Source of the DNA: Candidatus Sumerlaeota bacterium
GTDB taxonomy: Bacteria; Sumerlaeota; Sumerlaeia; JADFCT01
Length of the DNA: 47,375 nt
Reading direction: 5' to 3'
Assembly (NCBI GenBank): GCA_026398575.1
Contig: JAPLSP010000485.1
Coordinates: 1 to 47,375 of the forward strand
The notes beneath the pieces were generated by a model. It did not search any database and was not told the DNA's origin. It saw only the letters and a program-made list of their open reading frames with translations. Positions 7,296-15,950 of this stretch are shown here, in pieces. A program made the translations under genes and the position numbers. Positions within the stretch are counted from its first letter, which is position 1. Each line of letters begins with the position of its first letter.

Positions 7296-9704
7296 ATGAG
7301 CGGTTCTGAGAAGAAAACAGTCAAACTGGTGATAGACGGTGTCGAGGTGTCCGTGGCGGAGGGGACGACGATCATGGATGCGGCCGAGCGGGTGGGCGTG
7401 CATGTGCCGCGGCTGTGCTATCATCCTTACTTGAGCATTCCCGGCGCTTGCCGTGTGTGCGTCGTCGAAGTCGAGAAGGCGCCGGGCCTGGTGGCTTCAT
7501 GCGCCTATCCGGTGGCCGACGGGATGAAGGTGCGCACAACGAGTCCGCGTTTGCGGCAAATCCGGCGCAATATCGTCGAACTGATTCTGGACAACCATCC
7601 TGAGGATTGCCAGACGTGCGAACGCGACGGCAATTGCGAGTTGCAGCGACAGGCTTATGCGCTGGGCGTGCGCGAGCGTAAATTTGCCGGCGCCAAAAAA
7701 CACTACGAAAGCGATTTCGGCTCGCCCGCCGTCATCCGCGATCCGGACAAGTGCATCCTGTGCGGACGCTGTGTGCGCGTGTGCGCCGAAGTGCAGGGCG
7801 TCTATGCGCTGACGATGGCGAACCGCGGCTTTCATTCGGTCGTCGTGCCGGAATTTGAGAAATCGCTGGCCGAGTCGGTCTGCACCGCCTGCGGACAGTG
7901 CATCAACGTCTGCCCGACCGCCGCGTTTTTGGAAAATTTCGACAGCAAATCTGTCTGGCAAAAGCTGAGCGACCCGAACGTTGTCAAGGTCGCGCAATTC
8001 GCGCCCTCGGTGCGCGCGGCTATCGGCGAAGCCTTCGGCATTGCGCCGGGCGCCAACATGGAAGGTCAGACCGTGACGGCATTGCGCCGGCTGGGATTTG
8101 ATTACGTTTTCGACACGCAGTTCGCCGCCGACCTGACGATCATGGAAGAAGCGCACGAGCTCGTCGAGCGCATCAAGAACGACGGTCCGCTCCCGATGCT
8201 GACCTCGTGCTCGGCGGCGTGGATGAAGTTCGTCGAGCAGTTCTTCCCGGAAATGGCGCCGAACATTTCGACCTGCAAGTCGCCCATGAGCATGCTGGGC
8301 GCGATGATCAAGTCATACTGGGCGCAGAAACAAAACCTTCAGCCGCAGGACATCTTCTCCGTCGCGGCGATGTGCTGCACGGCCAAGAAATACGAGGCTT
8401 CGCGCGAAGAGTTGCGCGATCCAAACGGCCTGCCTTATGTGGATAACGTCATCACGACGCGCGAACTGGCGTGGATGATCAAGTCCATGGGCCTGGATTT
8501 CGCCAACCTGCCGCCTTCGAAATTCGACAACCCGCTAGGCGAATCCACCGGCGCCGGCGCGATCTTCGGCGCGACGGGCGGCGTTATGGAAGCGGCCATC
8601 CGCACGGCCTATTTCTTCGTCACTGGCCAGAACATGAAGGACGTGAACATCAAAGCCGTGCGCGGCGTTGCGGGCAATATCAAGGAAGCCAGCGTCAGCA
8701 TGAACGGCCTTGAGGTCAACGTGGCGGTGGCGCATGGATTGGGCAACGCCATCCAACTGCTCGAGGCCGTCCGCAAGGGCGAGAAGAAACTGCACTTCAT
8801 CGAGATCATGGGATGCCCGGGCGGATGTATCGGCGGTGGCGGCCAGCCATACGCCGGCGCTTCGGCCGTTCCGATGGACCGCGCCCTGCTGGCCAAGCGC
8901 GCGCAAGCGCTTTATACGATAGACGAGCGGAACGCGAAGCGCCTGTCGCATGACAATGAGCACATCAAACAGTTGTACAAGGACTTCCTCGAAAAGCCCG
9001 GCAGCCGCGTCTCGCATCGGCTGCTGCATACCAGCTATCGTGCGCACTACCCCAACGGCGTCATCATGTCGCGCGGCATCGGCGAGGCGACTCAATGCAT
9101 TACGCCGGAGGATCCGCGCTTCGAGGAATTGGGCGCATTTATTGACGCGCGCAAGGGCAAGCCGCATGAAAAAAGCGAACTGATCCCGGTCCTACACCAC
9201 GCGCAAACTCTGTTCGGCTATATCGCGGAGGAAGCCGTCGAGTTTATCGCAACGAGGATGAACATCCCGCGCGCGCAGATTTATGGCGTCGCGACGTTCT
9301 ATCACCTCTTCTCACTGACGCCGCGCGGCAAGTTCCGCATCTCGCTGTGCCTTGGCACGGCCTGCTACGTCAAGGGCGCGGGCGAACTGGCCCAGGAGTT
9401 CAAACGCATCCTCGGCCTCGAATTCGGCGAAGCGACGGCGGACGGCATCTTTTCGCTCGAATGCGCCCGCTGCATCGGCGCATGCGGCCAGGCGCCTGTG
9501 CTGATGGTCAACGACGACGTTCATACGCGCGTGACCATCGCCGACGCGCAGAAGATCCTCAATCAATACCAACAGAAGGTGAAGGAGGACATGGCGCCCG
9601 AGGAAGCGGCCAAGCTGGCGGCGGCGGCAGCGGCCTCCCACAAGCCCGCGAATTCGGCCAAGCCCGCGACCGCGGCCAAAGCCGTGACGGCGGCGAAAGC
9701 ATAG
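7296..9704 (+). CDS. hndD: [FeFe]-hydrogenase catalytic subunit fused to NuoE/HndA-type [2Fe-2S] domain
   Basis: 802 residues. Domains: NuoG-like [2Fe-2S] (C41, C52, C55, C69); His-Cys3 [4Fe-4S] (H101, C105, C108, C114); two ferredoxin [4Fe-4S] clusters (C153-C163, C196-C206); H-cluster domain about 225-545; small-subunit-like piece about 560-600; NuoE-like thioredoxin-fold [2Fe-2S] domain about 606-760 (C685, C690, C726, C730); Ala/Lys-rich tail. Reaction: reversible H2 oxidation, with electrons shared between NAD(P)H and ferredoxin together with HndC. H-cluster motifs are L1 TSCSAAW (303-309), L2 MCCTAKK (359-365) and L3 from E503 with C507 and C511. L1 has Ser where TSCCPxW has its second Cys, and L2 has an extra Cys. 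A GGAG ribosome site lies 8 nt before the ATG. No maturase genes (hydEFG) are in the window. Confidence 0.95.
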   Translation: MSGSEKKTVKLVIDGVEVSVAEGTTIMDAAERVGVHVPRLCYHPYLSIPGACRVCVVEVEKAPGLVASCAYPVADGMKVRTTSPRLRQIRRNIVELILDNHPEDCQTCERDGNCELQRQAYALGVRERKFAGAKKHYESDFGSPAVIRDPDKCILCGRCVRVCAEVQGVYALTMANRGFHSVVVPEFEKSLAESVCTACGQCINVCPTAAFLENFDSKSVWQKLSDPNVVKVAQFAPSVRAAIGEAFGIAPGANMEGQTVTALRRLGFDYVFDTQFAADLTIMEEAHELVERIKNDGPLPMLTSCSAAWMKFVEQFFPEMAPNISTCKSPMSMLGAMIKSYWAQKQNLQPQDIFSVAAMCCTAKKYEASREELRDPNGLPYVDNVITTRELAWMIKSMGLDFANLPPSKFDNPLGESTGAGAIFGATGGVMEAAIRTAYFFVTGQNMKDVNIKAVRGVAGNIKEASVSMNGLEVNVAVAHGLGNAIQLLEAVRKGEKKLHFIEIMGCPGGCIGGGGQPYAGASAVPMDRALLAKRAQALYTIDERNAKRLSHDNEHIKQLYKDFLEKPGSRVSHRLLHTSYRAHYPNGVIMSRGIGEATQCITPEDPRFEELGAFIDARKGKPHEKSELIPVLHHAQTLFGYIAEEAVEFIATRMNIPRAQIYGVATFYHLFSLTPRGKFRISLCLGTACYVKGAGELAQEFKRILGLEFGEATADGIFSLECARCIGACGQAPVLMVNDDVHTRVTIADAQKILNQYQQKVKEDMAPEEAAKLAAAAAASHKPANSAKPATAAKAVTAAKA

Positions 9705-9712
9705 GCAAAGAG

Positions 9713-9761
9713 ATTTGAAATTTGAAATTTGAAACTTGAGATTTGAAATTTGAAATTTGAA
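9713..9761. repeat. Heptanucleotide tandem repeat (ATTTGAA)7
   Basis: Seven adjacent 7-bp units, six exact ATTTGAA and one ACTTGAG. It begins 8 bp after the hndD stop codon. It is noncoding. Confidence 0.9.
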
Positions 9762-9831
9762 ATGTTCATTTTCCAAGTGAGAGACCAATTCTCACTTCAA
9801 TCGCGAAAGAGCAAATAACAGTCCTGAGTTG

Positions 9832-9908
9832 CGAATCACGAATCAGCAATCACGAATCACCAATCACGAATCACGAACCACCAATCACGAATCACGAACC
9901 ACGATCCA
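9832..9908. repeat. Heptanucleotide tandem repeat (CGAATCA)11
   Basis: Eleven adjacent 7-bp units of CGAATCA with variants such as CCAATCA and CGAACCA, ending 14 bp before the receiver-domain gene. It differs in sequence from the ATTTGAA array 70 bp upstream but has the same period. Confidence 0.9.
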
Positions 9909-9922
9909 CGGAGCTAATAGCA

Positions 9923-10336
9923 ATGGCTGAGAAAAAAATACTCATCTATCAAAGCAACCAGAATCAGAAATATTTGGATCAAGACGAAGCGATGCTGGTT
10001 GCGCGCGGCTACGAGGTCAAATCGTTCTTCGATGGCGAATCAGCGATGGCTGAGGCCGAGAAAACTCCACCGGATCTTTTCATCACCAGCATGGGCTTGA
10101 AAGGCAATCTGGACGGACTGCAATATACCCGCGCCTTGAAGACACATGACAAACTGAAGGAGATCCCCATCATCCTCCTGACCGCCGCCCGGCGCGTGAT
10201 GCACCTCCCATTCAACTTCGTCCCGGACCCGGTCAATTTCCCTGTCTTCGACGTCGTCGAAAAGCCCGTGCGCCCGGGCTACCTCTATGAAGTCATAGAC
10301 AAAGCCCTGGCCTCCCGCCCAGGCGGCAAGTCATAG
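9923..10336 (+). CDS. Degenerate response-regulator receiver domain protein
   Basis: 137 residues, a single CheY-like fold without an output domain. The start KILIYQSNQ corresponds to the KILIVDDD strand but has no acidic pair (Q10-S11-N12). The strand that should end in the phosphorylated Asp reads PDLFITSMGL, with S56 in that place. The switch Thr (T87 in LLTAAR) and the conserved Lys (K114 in VEKPVRP) are kept. It is therefore probably not phosphorylated and may act as a protein-binding module. It follows hndD on the same strand, with two heptamer arrays between them, so a link to hydrogenase regulation or assembly is possible but unproven. Confidence 0.85.
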   Translation: MAEKKILIYQSNQNQKYLDQDEAMLVARGYEVKSFFDGESAMAEAEKTPPDLFITSMGLKGNLDGLQYTRALKTHDKLKEIPIILLTAARRVMHLPFNFVPDPVNFPVFDVVEKPVRPGYLYEVIDKALASRPGGKS

Positions 10337-10446
10337 AACCTTCTCCATTATTCACCGCTACAGCAAGAGCGCAGATGAGAGTTGACAGATTCTGCACGCT
10401 AAGCTTATTTTGCCAACTGTTTTACAGGCTTCGGGGGGAGAAAACT

Positions 10447-11478
10447 ATGGGCTACCAATCAGTATCCATCGAGAATTTCAGAGGAATTTCCCGACTGGAA
10501 ATCACCGATATGAAGCGAGTGAATCTCCTAGTCGGAAGAAACAATTGCGGAAAAACTTCCGTGCTTGAAGCGATATTTCTTTTGTCTGGCATGTCCAATC
10601 CTCGGTTGGCGATGAATATCCATAAATACCGCAGTCTTGCACTCTCCGATGACGAGGGTTTTCGCTTTATGTTTAAAGATTTGAGTTTTTCGACTCCAAT
10701 CAATATTCAAGGTTCTATCAATAGCAAGGAGCGCATGCTGGCAATTGAACCCCAGTATGTGGACCATGATCTTATTCCTATGGCAAACATCACCTCATCA
10801 ACCTCAGTTGTTGCCGAGCGCATAGATGGCATAAAATTCGGATTCACAAACCATGAAGGCAAGCAATTCAAAGGAACCATAAGCATCAAAGACGACAAGG
10901 TAATGACAGACGGTAATTATAAAGAAGATCTACATTGCGGCTTGCTGAATTCCATTACTCTCGGGGCGTCACTCGATAGGTGGATGGGAGAGCTTACAGT
11001 TCATAAAAAACTAGATAAAGTAATAGCAGTTCTTCAAGCGATTGAACCTAAGGTGCGCGACATTCGCATGGGCGTTGGAGGAATGATCTATGTTGATATT
11101 GGGCAGGAAACCCTCATGCCCGCCAATATCATGGGCGATGGCATGCTGAGGATATTGAACGTAATGACAGCCATTGCCAGTGTGAAAAACGGAGTGATTC
11201 TTATCGATGAGATTGAAAACGGTTTGCATTACGCCTCATTGATCGTCTTATGGAAGGCGATTATCGCCGCATGTGAGGAATATGATGTCCAGTTGGTTGC
11301 AACTACTCATTCTTACGAATGTATTGAGGCTTTTTCAAACGCATATCAAGAATTGCGCCCGCAGGGCGATGATATTCGCCTGTTTCGTATTGACCGATCG
11401 GGAGATCATCACACGGCATTCCCATATACAGCGGAAGTATTGAAGGCCGGCATCGAGAAAGAATATGAGGTGCGCTGA
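10447..11478 (+). CDS. AAA ATPase, OLD/AriA-like, paired with TOPRIM gene
   Basis: 343 residues from the ATG at 10447, which has a very strong ribosome site (GGGGGGAG at 10434-10441); the frame is open further upstream to 10375. The start YQSVSIENFRGISRLEI and Walker A loop GRNNCGKTS (about residues 30-38) are typical of the RecF/OLD/AAA_15 group. Walker B is ILIDEIENG, followed by a histidine switch in TTHSYE. Its stop codon overlaps the next start (TGATG), so the two are coupled. Pairs of this ATPase type with a TOPRIM-like protein occur in defence systems such as PARIS (AriA/AriB) and OLD-like nucleases. Codon use is more AT-rich than that of the metabolic neighbours. Confidence 0.87.
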   Translation: MGYQSVSIENFRGISRLEITDMKRVNLLVGRNNCGKTSVLEAIFLLSGMSNPRLAMNIHKYRSLALSDDEGFRFMFKDLSFSTPINIQGSINSKERMLAIEPQYVDHDLIPMANITSSTSVVAERIDGIKFGFTNHEGKQFKGTISIKDDKVMTDGNYKEDLHCGLLNSITLGASLDRWMGELTVHKKLDKVIAVLQAIEPKVRDIRMGVGGMIYVDIGQETLMPANIMGDGMLRILNVMTAIASVKNGVILIDEIENGLHYASLIVLWKAIIAACEEYDVQLVATTHSYECIEAFSNAYQELRPQGDDIRLFRIDRSGDHHTAFPYTAEVLKAGIEKEYEVR

Positions 11479-12110
11479 TGGATACAAAAAAGATTACATC
11501 AACGCGTCTGCTTGCGGTCGAAGGAAAGGATGAATGCAATTTCTTTGATGTATTGCTTCAGCATATAGGAATTGCAGATGTCCAAGTCTGGCCAATCGGT
11601 GGCAGTCAAAAATTTGCCTCTGAATTTCCAAATTTATATAATGCTGAAGGATTTGGGAATATTACAAAGCTTGGGTTTGTGCGCGATGCGGAAGGAAATC
11701 CCGCAAAATCTGCGTTCGATAGCGTTTGCGGCACATTGAAAGCGCATTCTCTGCCAGTACCAGCAGCCCCAGCTCAGATCACGCCACCCGGCCGACAACC
11801 CCGTGTTAGCATTTTCATCATGCCCGACAACCAAGGGAAAGGAATGCTGGAAGAAATATGCCTCAAGACAATCGAAGATCGTCCGGTTTACGTTTGTGTC
11901 CAGGATTTCCAGACTTGCATTGATTCAAAAATGTCGGCGGATGAGAAGGCAAAATTCAATGCGCCAAAATCAAGAGTTCAAGCTTACCTCGCCGCTCGCG
12001 TTCCAATTGTGAACTCGCTGGGCGTCGCCGCTCGAAAGGGGTATTGGAATCTCGATCACGCCTCTCTGGATGACATCAAAGATTTTCTGCGAAAGCTTTT
12101 CCCTGGTTGA
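11478..12110 (+). CDS. DUF3226-like TOPRIM-fold protein, partner of upstream ATPase
   Basis: 210 residues. It starts with a strand leading to LAVEGKDE (E15), the Glu position of TOPRIM folds. Possible metal-binding acids follow at V-R-D-A-E (D70, E72) and at I-M-P-D (D117). This pattern, together with the coupled ATPase, fits DUF3226. TOPRIM partners in OLD-like and PARIS-like systems act as nucleases or toxins released on phage sensing; whether this one does so is inference. It overlaps the ATPase stop by 1 nt. No membrane segment or signal peptide is present. Confidence 0.78.
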   Translation: MDTKKITSTRLLAVEGKDECNFFDVLLQHIGIADVQVWPIGGSQKFASEFPNLYNAEGFGNITKLGFVRDAEGNPAKSAFDSVCGTLKAHSLPVPAAPAQITPPGRQPRVSIFIMPDNQGKGMLEEICLKTIEDRPVYVCVQDFQTCIDSKMSADEKAKFNAPKSRVQAYLAARVPIVNSLGVAARKGYWNLDHASLDDIKDFLRKLFPG

Positions 12111-12145
12111 GATGCTGTCCCGAACTACCGCAACTGGATTATATC

Positions 12146-14200
12146 ATGAGAAAATCGAACATTGTCCGCCTGCTTGTCGGAGTTAGTTTCCTATTCGTGT
12201 CCGCGATTTGGGCCGCGGAAACCGTCAAACCGATGGCGCCTCCCTCCGCCCCCCCGCTCCCGTCCGAGCCTGCGCGCGACATTCAGGATGTCGTAGTTTA
12301 TACCATGAATGAGTTGACCAATTCGGATGCCAGTCTGGATTTGGCGAAGCGCGCGCGCACGGAGATGTTGATTCGCGGATGGTTCAAGTGGAACAAGGCG
12401 CCCGCGTTCGATCGCTGGCGCGATTTTGCGGAGCAGGCGCATCGCTTCGGCGCATTGTTCGGGGGCGGGATCACGTGCAGCGCGCTCTATGACGGCGAGA
12501 ACGGCCTGACTCAGGAGCAATGGCGCGACATGGCCACGCGCGGTCCGGACAGGCAGATCGTGGAGGCCTGGGGGCAAAAAGGCATCCGGCATGGCTCACT
12601 GTCGTGCCCTGCCTACCTCGATTATCTCTTCCGCTGGTGCCGCGAACAGATGGACGCCGGAGCGGACTATCTGTTCATGGACGAACACACGGCGGCGCTG
12701 GGAGGGCGTGAAGGCTACGACGATTATTCGATCAAGGATTTCCGGACTTTTCTTCTCGAACATTGCCCGCAGACATCAGGCTGGAAGCCGGACGATCCGC
12801 GCTGGCAGAGCCAGTTCAAGATCGCTCTCGACGACAAACAAATCTGCCCGGGCGGCAATATGACCACATTCGATTATCGCGCATGGCTGAAGGCCAAAAA
12901 CCTGACGGCAAAAACCGACGGCGCGGACAATCCGATGTCGGGATTGTGGCATAACTTCAGAGCGTGGCGAGACGATCGCGCGTGGAAATCCCTGACGGAC
13001 CGCATCCGCGCCTACGCCGCCGAGAAAAAACGCCGCGTCTATATCAGCGCCAACGGCCTGGCGCGCTATGTGGATTTGCAGGTGCTCGGAGTCTGGGGAT
13101 ACTGGAGCGCGCCCGGCGGAAAAATTGCTCTTTCGCAAAGTCAAATTCCTACATGGCGCACCCTGGTTGCGCAGGGGCAGGAATTGGCCGAACGCCGTGT
13201 GCCGGTCGTCCTATTTCACGATTGGGGCTTTGGCAATCCACCGTTCCCGTGGCTGGCAGTCAAGCCAGGCCAGCGCGAGCTCTGGATGCGCACGCGCGGC
13301 GCTGAGATTTATGCCGCCGGCGGATTCTTCGCCTTCCCGGTACTCGGACCTTTCGGCTGCGACGCCGGGAAGGATGGAACGCTGCCGACGATCACGCGGC
13401 AGGCGGCGTTCTATCAGGCCAATCGCGATCTCTTCCTCAAAGGCCGCTTTCTATCCTGCGAGCGCCTGACGAGCGACGCGGACTCGCTCAGTCTGGCGGC
13501 ATGGATTGGCGAAACTCCCCAAACTCTCGCGCTCCACGTCATCAATCGCAAGGCGCAGGAAGACCGTCTCGAACCGCGTAACGAATTAACGGTGAAACTG
13601 CCTTTGAATGAAACGCCGGAACGAGCTTTTGCGGTATCGCCCGATTGGGAAGGCGAGAAAAGCGTTCAGTGCCAATTGGCAAACAACCAGTTGAGCGTGA
13701 CGCTCCGGAATCTTGAGGCCTATGCGATTATACGTCTGATCTTCAAGCAGCCCGTCAATGTGACGCTGCTCAAAGATCCGCCGCGCGTCCGTTTGACCGG
13801 GCGCTGGGAAAGGCCCGCTCGCAATGAATTCCGCGTGCACGCGGATGGCGCCGTCGAGAAGGCATTTGATCTGAGCAGCTACCTCCAAGGGATGCTTCAC
13901 ACAGAGCTGCGCAATCCGCCGACCTTCCTCGTGAACGCTGCCAAGCCGGCGACTCTTTCCGTGCACGTCCAGGCGGTGGCCTCGACCGGCGCGCGGCTCG
14001 AATATCGCGTGGATAACCGGACCGAGCGCACGGTTGATCTACCCGATCTCGATCATAAAAATGACGCCACAGCGCCCGAATACAATCGCGTCTTCAAGTT
14101 CGAAATCCCCGCCGGTTCCCATCGCCTGACCCTGGACAATACCGGCGCGGATTGGCTTTCCATGGATTGGCTCGAATTCCAAGGCGAATTCCTCAATTAG
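12146..14200 (+). CDS. Exported putative glycoside hydrolase (TIM-barrel) with C-terminal beta-sandwich
   Basis: 684 residues from the ATG at 12146. A signal peptide of about 25 residues is clear (MRKSNI, hydrophobic stretch, AIWAAE). An upstream TTG at 12107 would place 13 residues before it and is less likely. The region to about residue 480 looks like a TIM-barrel glycoside hydrolase-like domain, with blocks such as GADYLFMDEHTA, YISANGLARYVDLQ and VVLFHDWGFGNP; the acids in FMDEH are candidates for catalysis. The final 150 residues look like a carbohydrate-binding beta-sandwich. I cannot assign a GH family or substrate. It is convergent with nuoN. Confidence 0.65.
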   Translation: MRKSNIVRLLVGVSFLFVSAIWAAETVKPMAPPSAPPLPSEPARDIQDVVVYTMNELTNSDASLDLAKRARTEMLIRGWFKWNKAPAFDRWRDFAEQAHRFGALFGGGITCSALYDGENGLTQEQWRDMATRGPDRQIVEAWGQKGIRHGSLSCPAYLDYLFRWCREQMDAGADYLFMDEHTAALGGREGYDDYSIKDFRTFLLEHCPQTSGWKPDDPRWQSQFKIALDDKQICPGGNMTTFDYRAWLKAKNLTAKTDGADNPMSGLWHNFRAWRDDRAWKSLTDRIRAYAAEKKRRVYISANGLARYVDLQVLGVWGYWSAPGGKIALSQSQIPTWRTLVAQGQELAERRVPVVLFHDWGFGNPPFPWLAVKPGQRELWMRTRGAEIYAAGGFFAFPVLGPFGCDAGKDGTLPTITRQAAFYQANRDLFLKGRFLSCERLTSDADSLSLAAWIGETPQTLALHVINRKAQEDRLEPRNELTVKLPLNETPERAFAVSPDWEGEKSVQCQLANNQLSVTLRNLEAYAIIRLIFKQPVNVTLLKDPPRVRLTGRWERPARNEFRVHADGAVEKAFDLSSYLQGMLHTELRNPPTFLVNAAKPATLSVHVQAVASTGARLEYRVDNRTERTVDLPDLDHKNDATAPEYNRVFKFEIPAGSHRLTLDNTGADWLSMDWLEFQGEFLN

Positions 14201-14276
14201 AGATTTCATGTCCCTGCATTTGGCTGGCGGCGCCCTCAAGCTCCGGACAGGGAGCCGGCGGTCGCGTTCCCTCCCT

Positions 14277-14324
14277 CCTGAAGAACAACAAGAACCGCTT
14301 GACATGCGGCACAGGTTCTTCAGG
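14277..14324. terminator. Inverted repeat between convergent genes
   Basis: A 10-bp perfect stem (CCTGAAGAAC and its complement) encloses 28 nt that contain a smaller CCGC/GCGG hairpin. It lies between the exported hydrolase and nuoN, which converge, so it may stop transcription from either side. There is no clear T tract. Apart from this and the 9-bp repeat at 14404-14466, the 300-bp gap holds nothing I recognise. Confidence 0.35.
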
Positions 14325-14403
14325 TTTGAGCGCCCGTTGCGCTCCGCTCACAGGCTGCAATAATTTACGCCAGGATAAGGGATTCCCCGATAGCAAAATC
14401 ATG

Positions 14404-14466
14404 GTCCTTGCTCTTCTTCTTGTCCTTGCGGTCCTTGTTGTCCTTGCAGTCCTTGCGGTCCTTCTC
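14404..14466. repeat. Nonanucleotide tandem repeat (GTCCTTGCG)7
   Basis: Seven 9-bp units of GTCCTTGCG with variants. On the other strand the unit reads CGCAAGGAC, close to the CGCAAAGAA unit found between nuoB and nuoCD, so the two belong to one family. Confidence 0.85.
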
Positions 14467-14501
14467 TCCTCAAAGCAACACGAAAGACCGCGATGCATAT
14501 C

Positions 14502-15950
14502 CTATGGCAGGCGCACTGCCATTGATTGCAGCACAGCCATCAACGGCGCAGGATATACGCCAAGATAAACCAGCAGCAGCAGCAACGCCGCCAGCGCGGC
14601 GGCGCCCGCAAATCCGCCTGTCGCCGCTTCCGCCGCCGTCGCGCGCTCGGGCGCGGCTTGCGGCCTGGCGATCATCGTCACAATGACGCGCAGATAATAA
14701 TAGAGGCCGATGGCGCTGTTGATCGCGAGGATAAGGACCAAAATCCACAAGGAGGATTTGACACCCGCCGCGAGGACATAAAACTTTCCGACAAATCCGG
14801 CGGTCACCGGAATTCCAGCCAGTGAAAACAACATGACGATGAAAACTCCTGCCAGCCAGGGACGCCGCCATGCCAGCGCCCGATAGTCGTCCAAGGAGTC
14901 GGCGTCACGCCCGGCCTCCGACAACAGCGACACGATTCCGAATGCGCCAAGCGTCGTGATAAAATAGGCGACGAGATAATAGGTCGCCGCCGTCATCGCC
15001 AGGGAACCGCCGGCCAGGAACGCGACCAGCAGGTAGCCCAGATGCGCGATCGAGGAATAAGCCAGCATGCGCTTGACGTTCGTTTGGAGCAACGCCAGCA
15101 GGTTTCCGGCGAACATCGAAGCCACGGCGATGGCGGCGAAAACCATAAACAGCGCAGGGGGCAGACCGGCGGAAGAGCGCGCGAAAAATCGCAGCATCAG
15201 AGCGAATATGGCGCCTTTGGAAACCGTGGCGATGAACGCCGTGGCCGGCGCCGGCGAGCCTTCATAGACGTCGGCTGTCCAAAGATGAAACGGCGCCACG
15301 GCCAACTTGAAGCCGAACCCGACAATGATCATCCCCAATCCCGCCAGCAGCATGAGATCGCTTTGCACGCCCGCGAGCAGGCGTTCGGACACGGCGGAAA
15401 AGGCCATCGTCCCCGTGCGCAGGTAAACCAGCGCCATGCCAAAAAGCAGAAAGGAGGCGGACGTTGCGGCCAGAATCAGGTATTTGAGTCCGGCCTCGAT
15501 GCTGCGTTCGCGTTCGCGCGTGAAGGCGACCATTCCGTAGAGCGCCACGCTCAGGATTTCCAGCGCGAGGAAGAACGAGATGAAATGATTGCTCACTGCG
15601 AGTGTGGCGGCGCCGGCTGTTGCCAGCAAGAGCAACACATAAAATTCCTCGCGATATCCGGCGCGCCTATTGAAATAGCCATAAGAAAAGGCCGTGATGG
15701 CGAGCGCTCCCAGAGCAATCAGCGCGATAAAGAAAAGCCCGAAATCGTCCATGATCAGGAGAGATGTGACGCGCCGGGGCGCCAGGGGCAATACGATGGC
15801 GACGCTCAAAACAACAAGCGTCAGCGCGCCCGCCGTCAGCATGGCGACCGCGCCATGATTGCGCCTCAAAGCGATCAGCAGCATCGCCGCAACGGAGGAG
15901 ACCGCAAGGATTATCAGCGGCGCCAATATTTGGAAATCAATGCATGACAC
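14502..15950 (-). CDS. nuoN: NADH-quinone oxidoreductase subunit N
   Basis: 482 residues, an antiporter-like membrane subunit of complex I with about 14 helices. Typical stretches are LALEILSVALYGMVAF, YEGSPAPATAFIATVSKGAIF and NVKRMLAYSSIAHLGYLLVAF, which carry the Glu and Lys residues of the proton path. It is the last gene of the nuo operon and overlaps the nuoM end by 14 nt. The length is normal for the family. Confidence 0.96.
   Translation of the reverse strand: MSCIDFQILAPLIILAVSSVAAMLLIALRRNHGAVAMLTAGALTLVVLSVAIVLPLAPRRVTSLLIMDDFGLFFIALIALGALAITAFSYGYFNRRAGYREEFYVLLLLATAGAATLAVSNHFISFFLALEILSVALYGMVAFTRERERSIEAGLKYLILAATSASFLLFGMALVYLRTGTMAFSAVSERLLAGVQSDLMLLAGLGMIIVGFGFKLAVAPFHLWTADVYEGSPAPATAFIATVSKGAIFALMLRFFARSSAGLPPALFMVFAAIAVASMFAGNLLALLQTNVKRMLAYSSIAHLGYLLVAFLAGGSLAMTAATYYLVAYFITTLGAFGIVSLLSEAGRDADSLDDYRALAWRRPWLAGVFIVMLFSLAGIPVTAGFVGKFYVLAAGVKSSLWILVLILAINSAIGLYYYLRVIVTMIARPQAAPERATAAEAATGGFAGAAALAALLLLLVYLGVYPAPLMAVLQSMAVRLP

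Noticed and set aside
9713..9908. CRISPR array
   Set aside because: The repeats are 7-bp contiguous units without spacers, and no cas gene is in the window.
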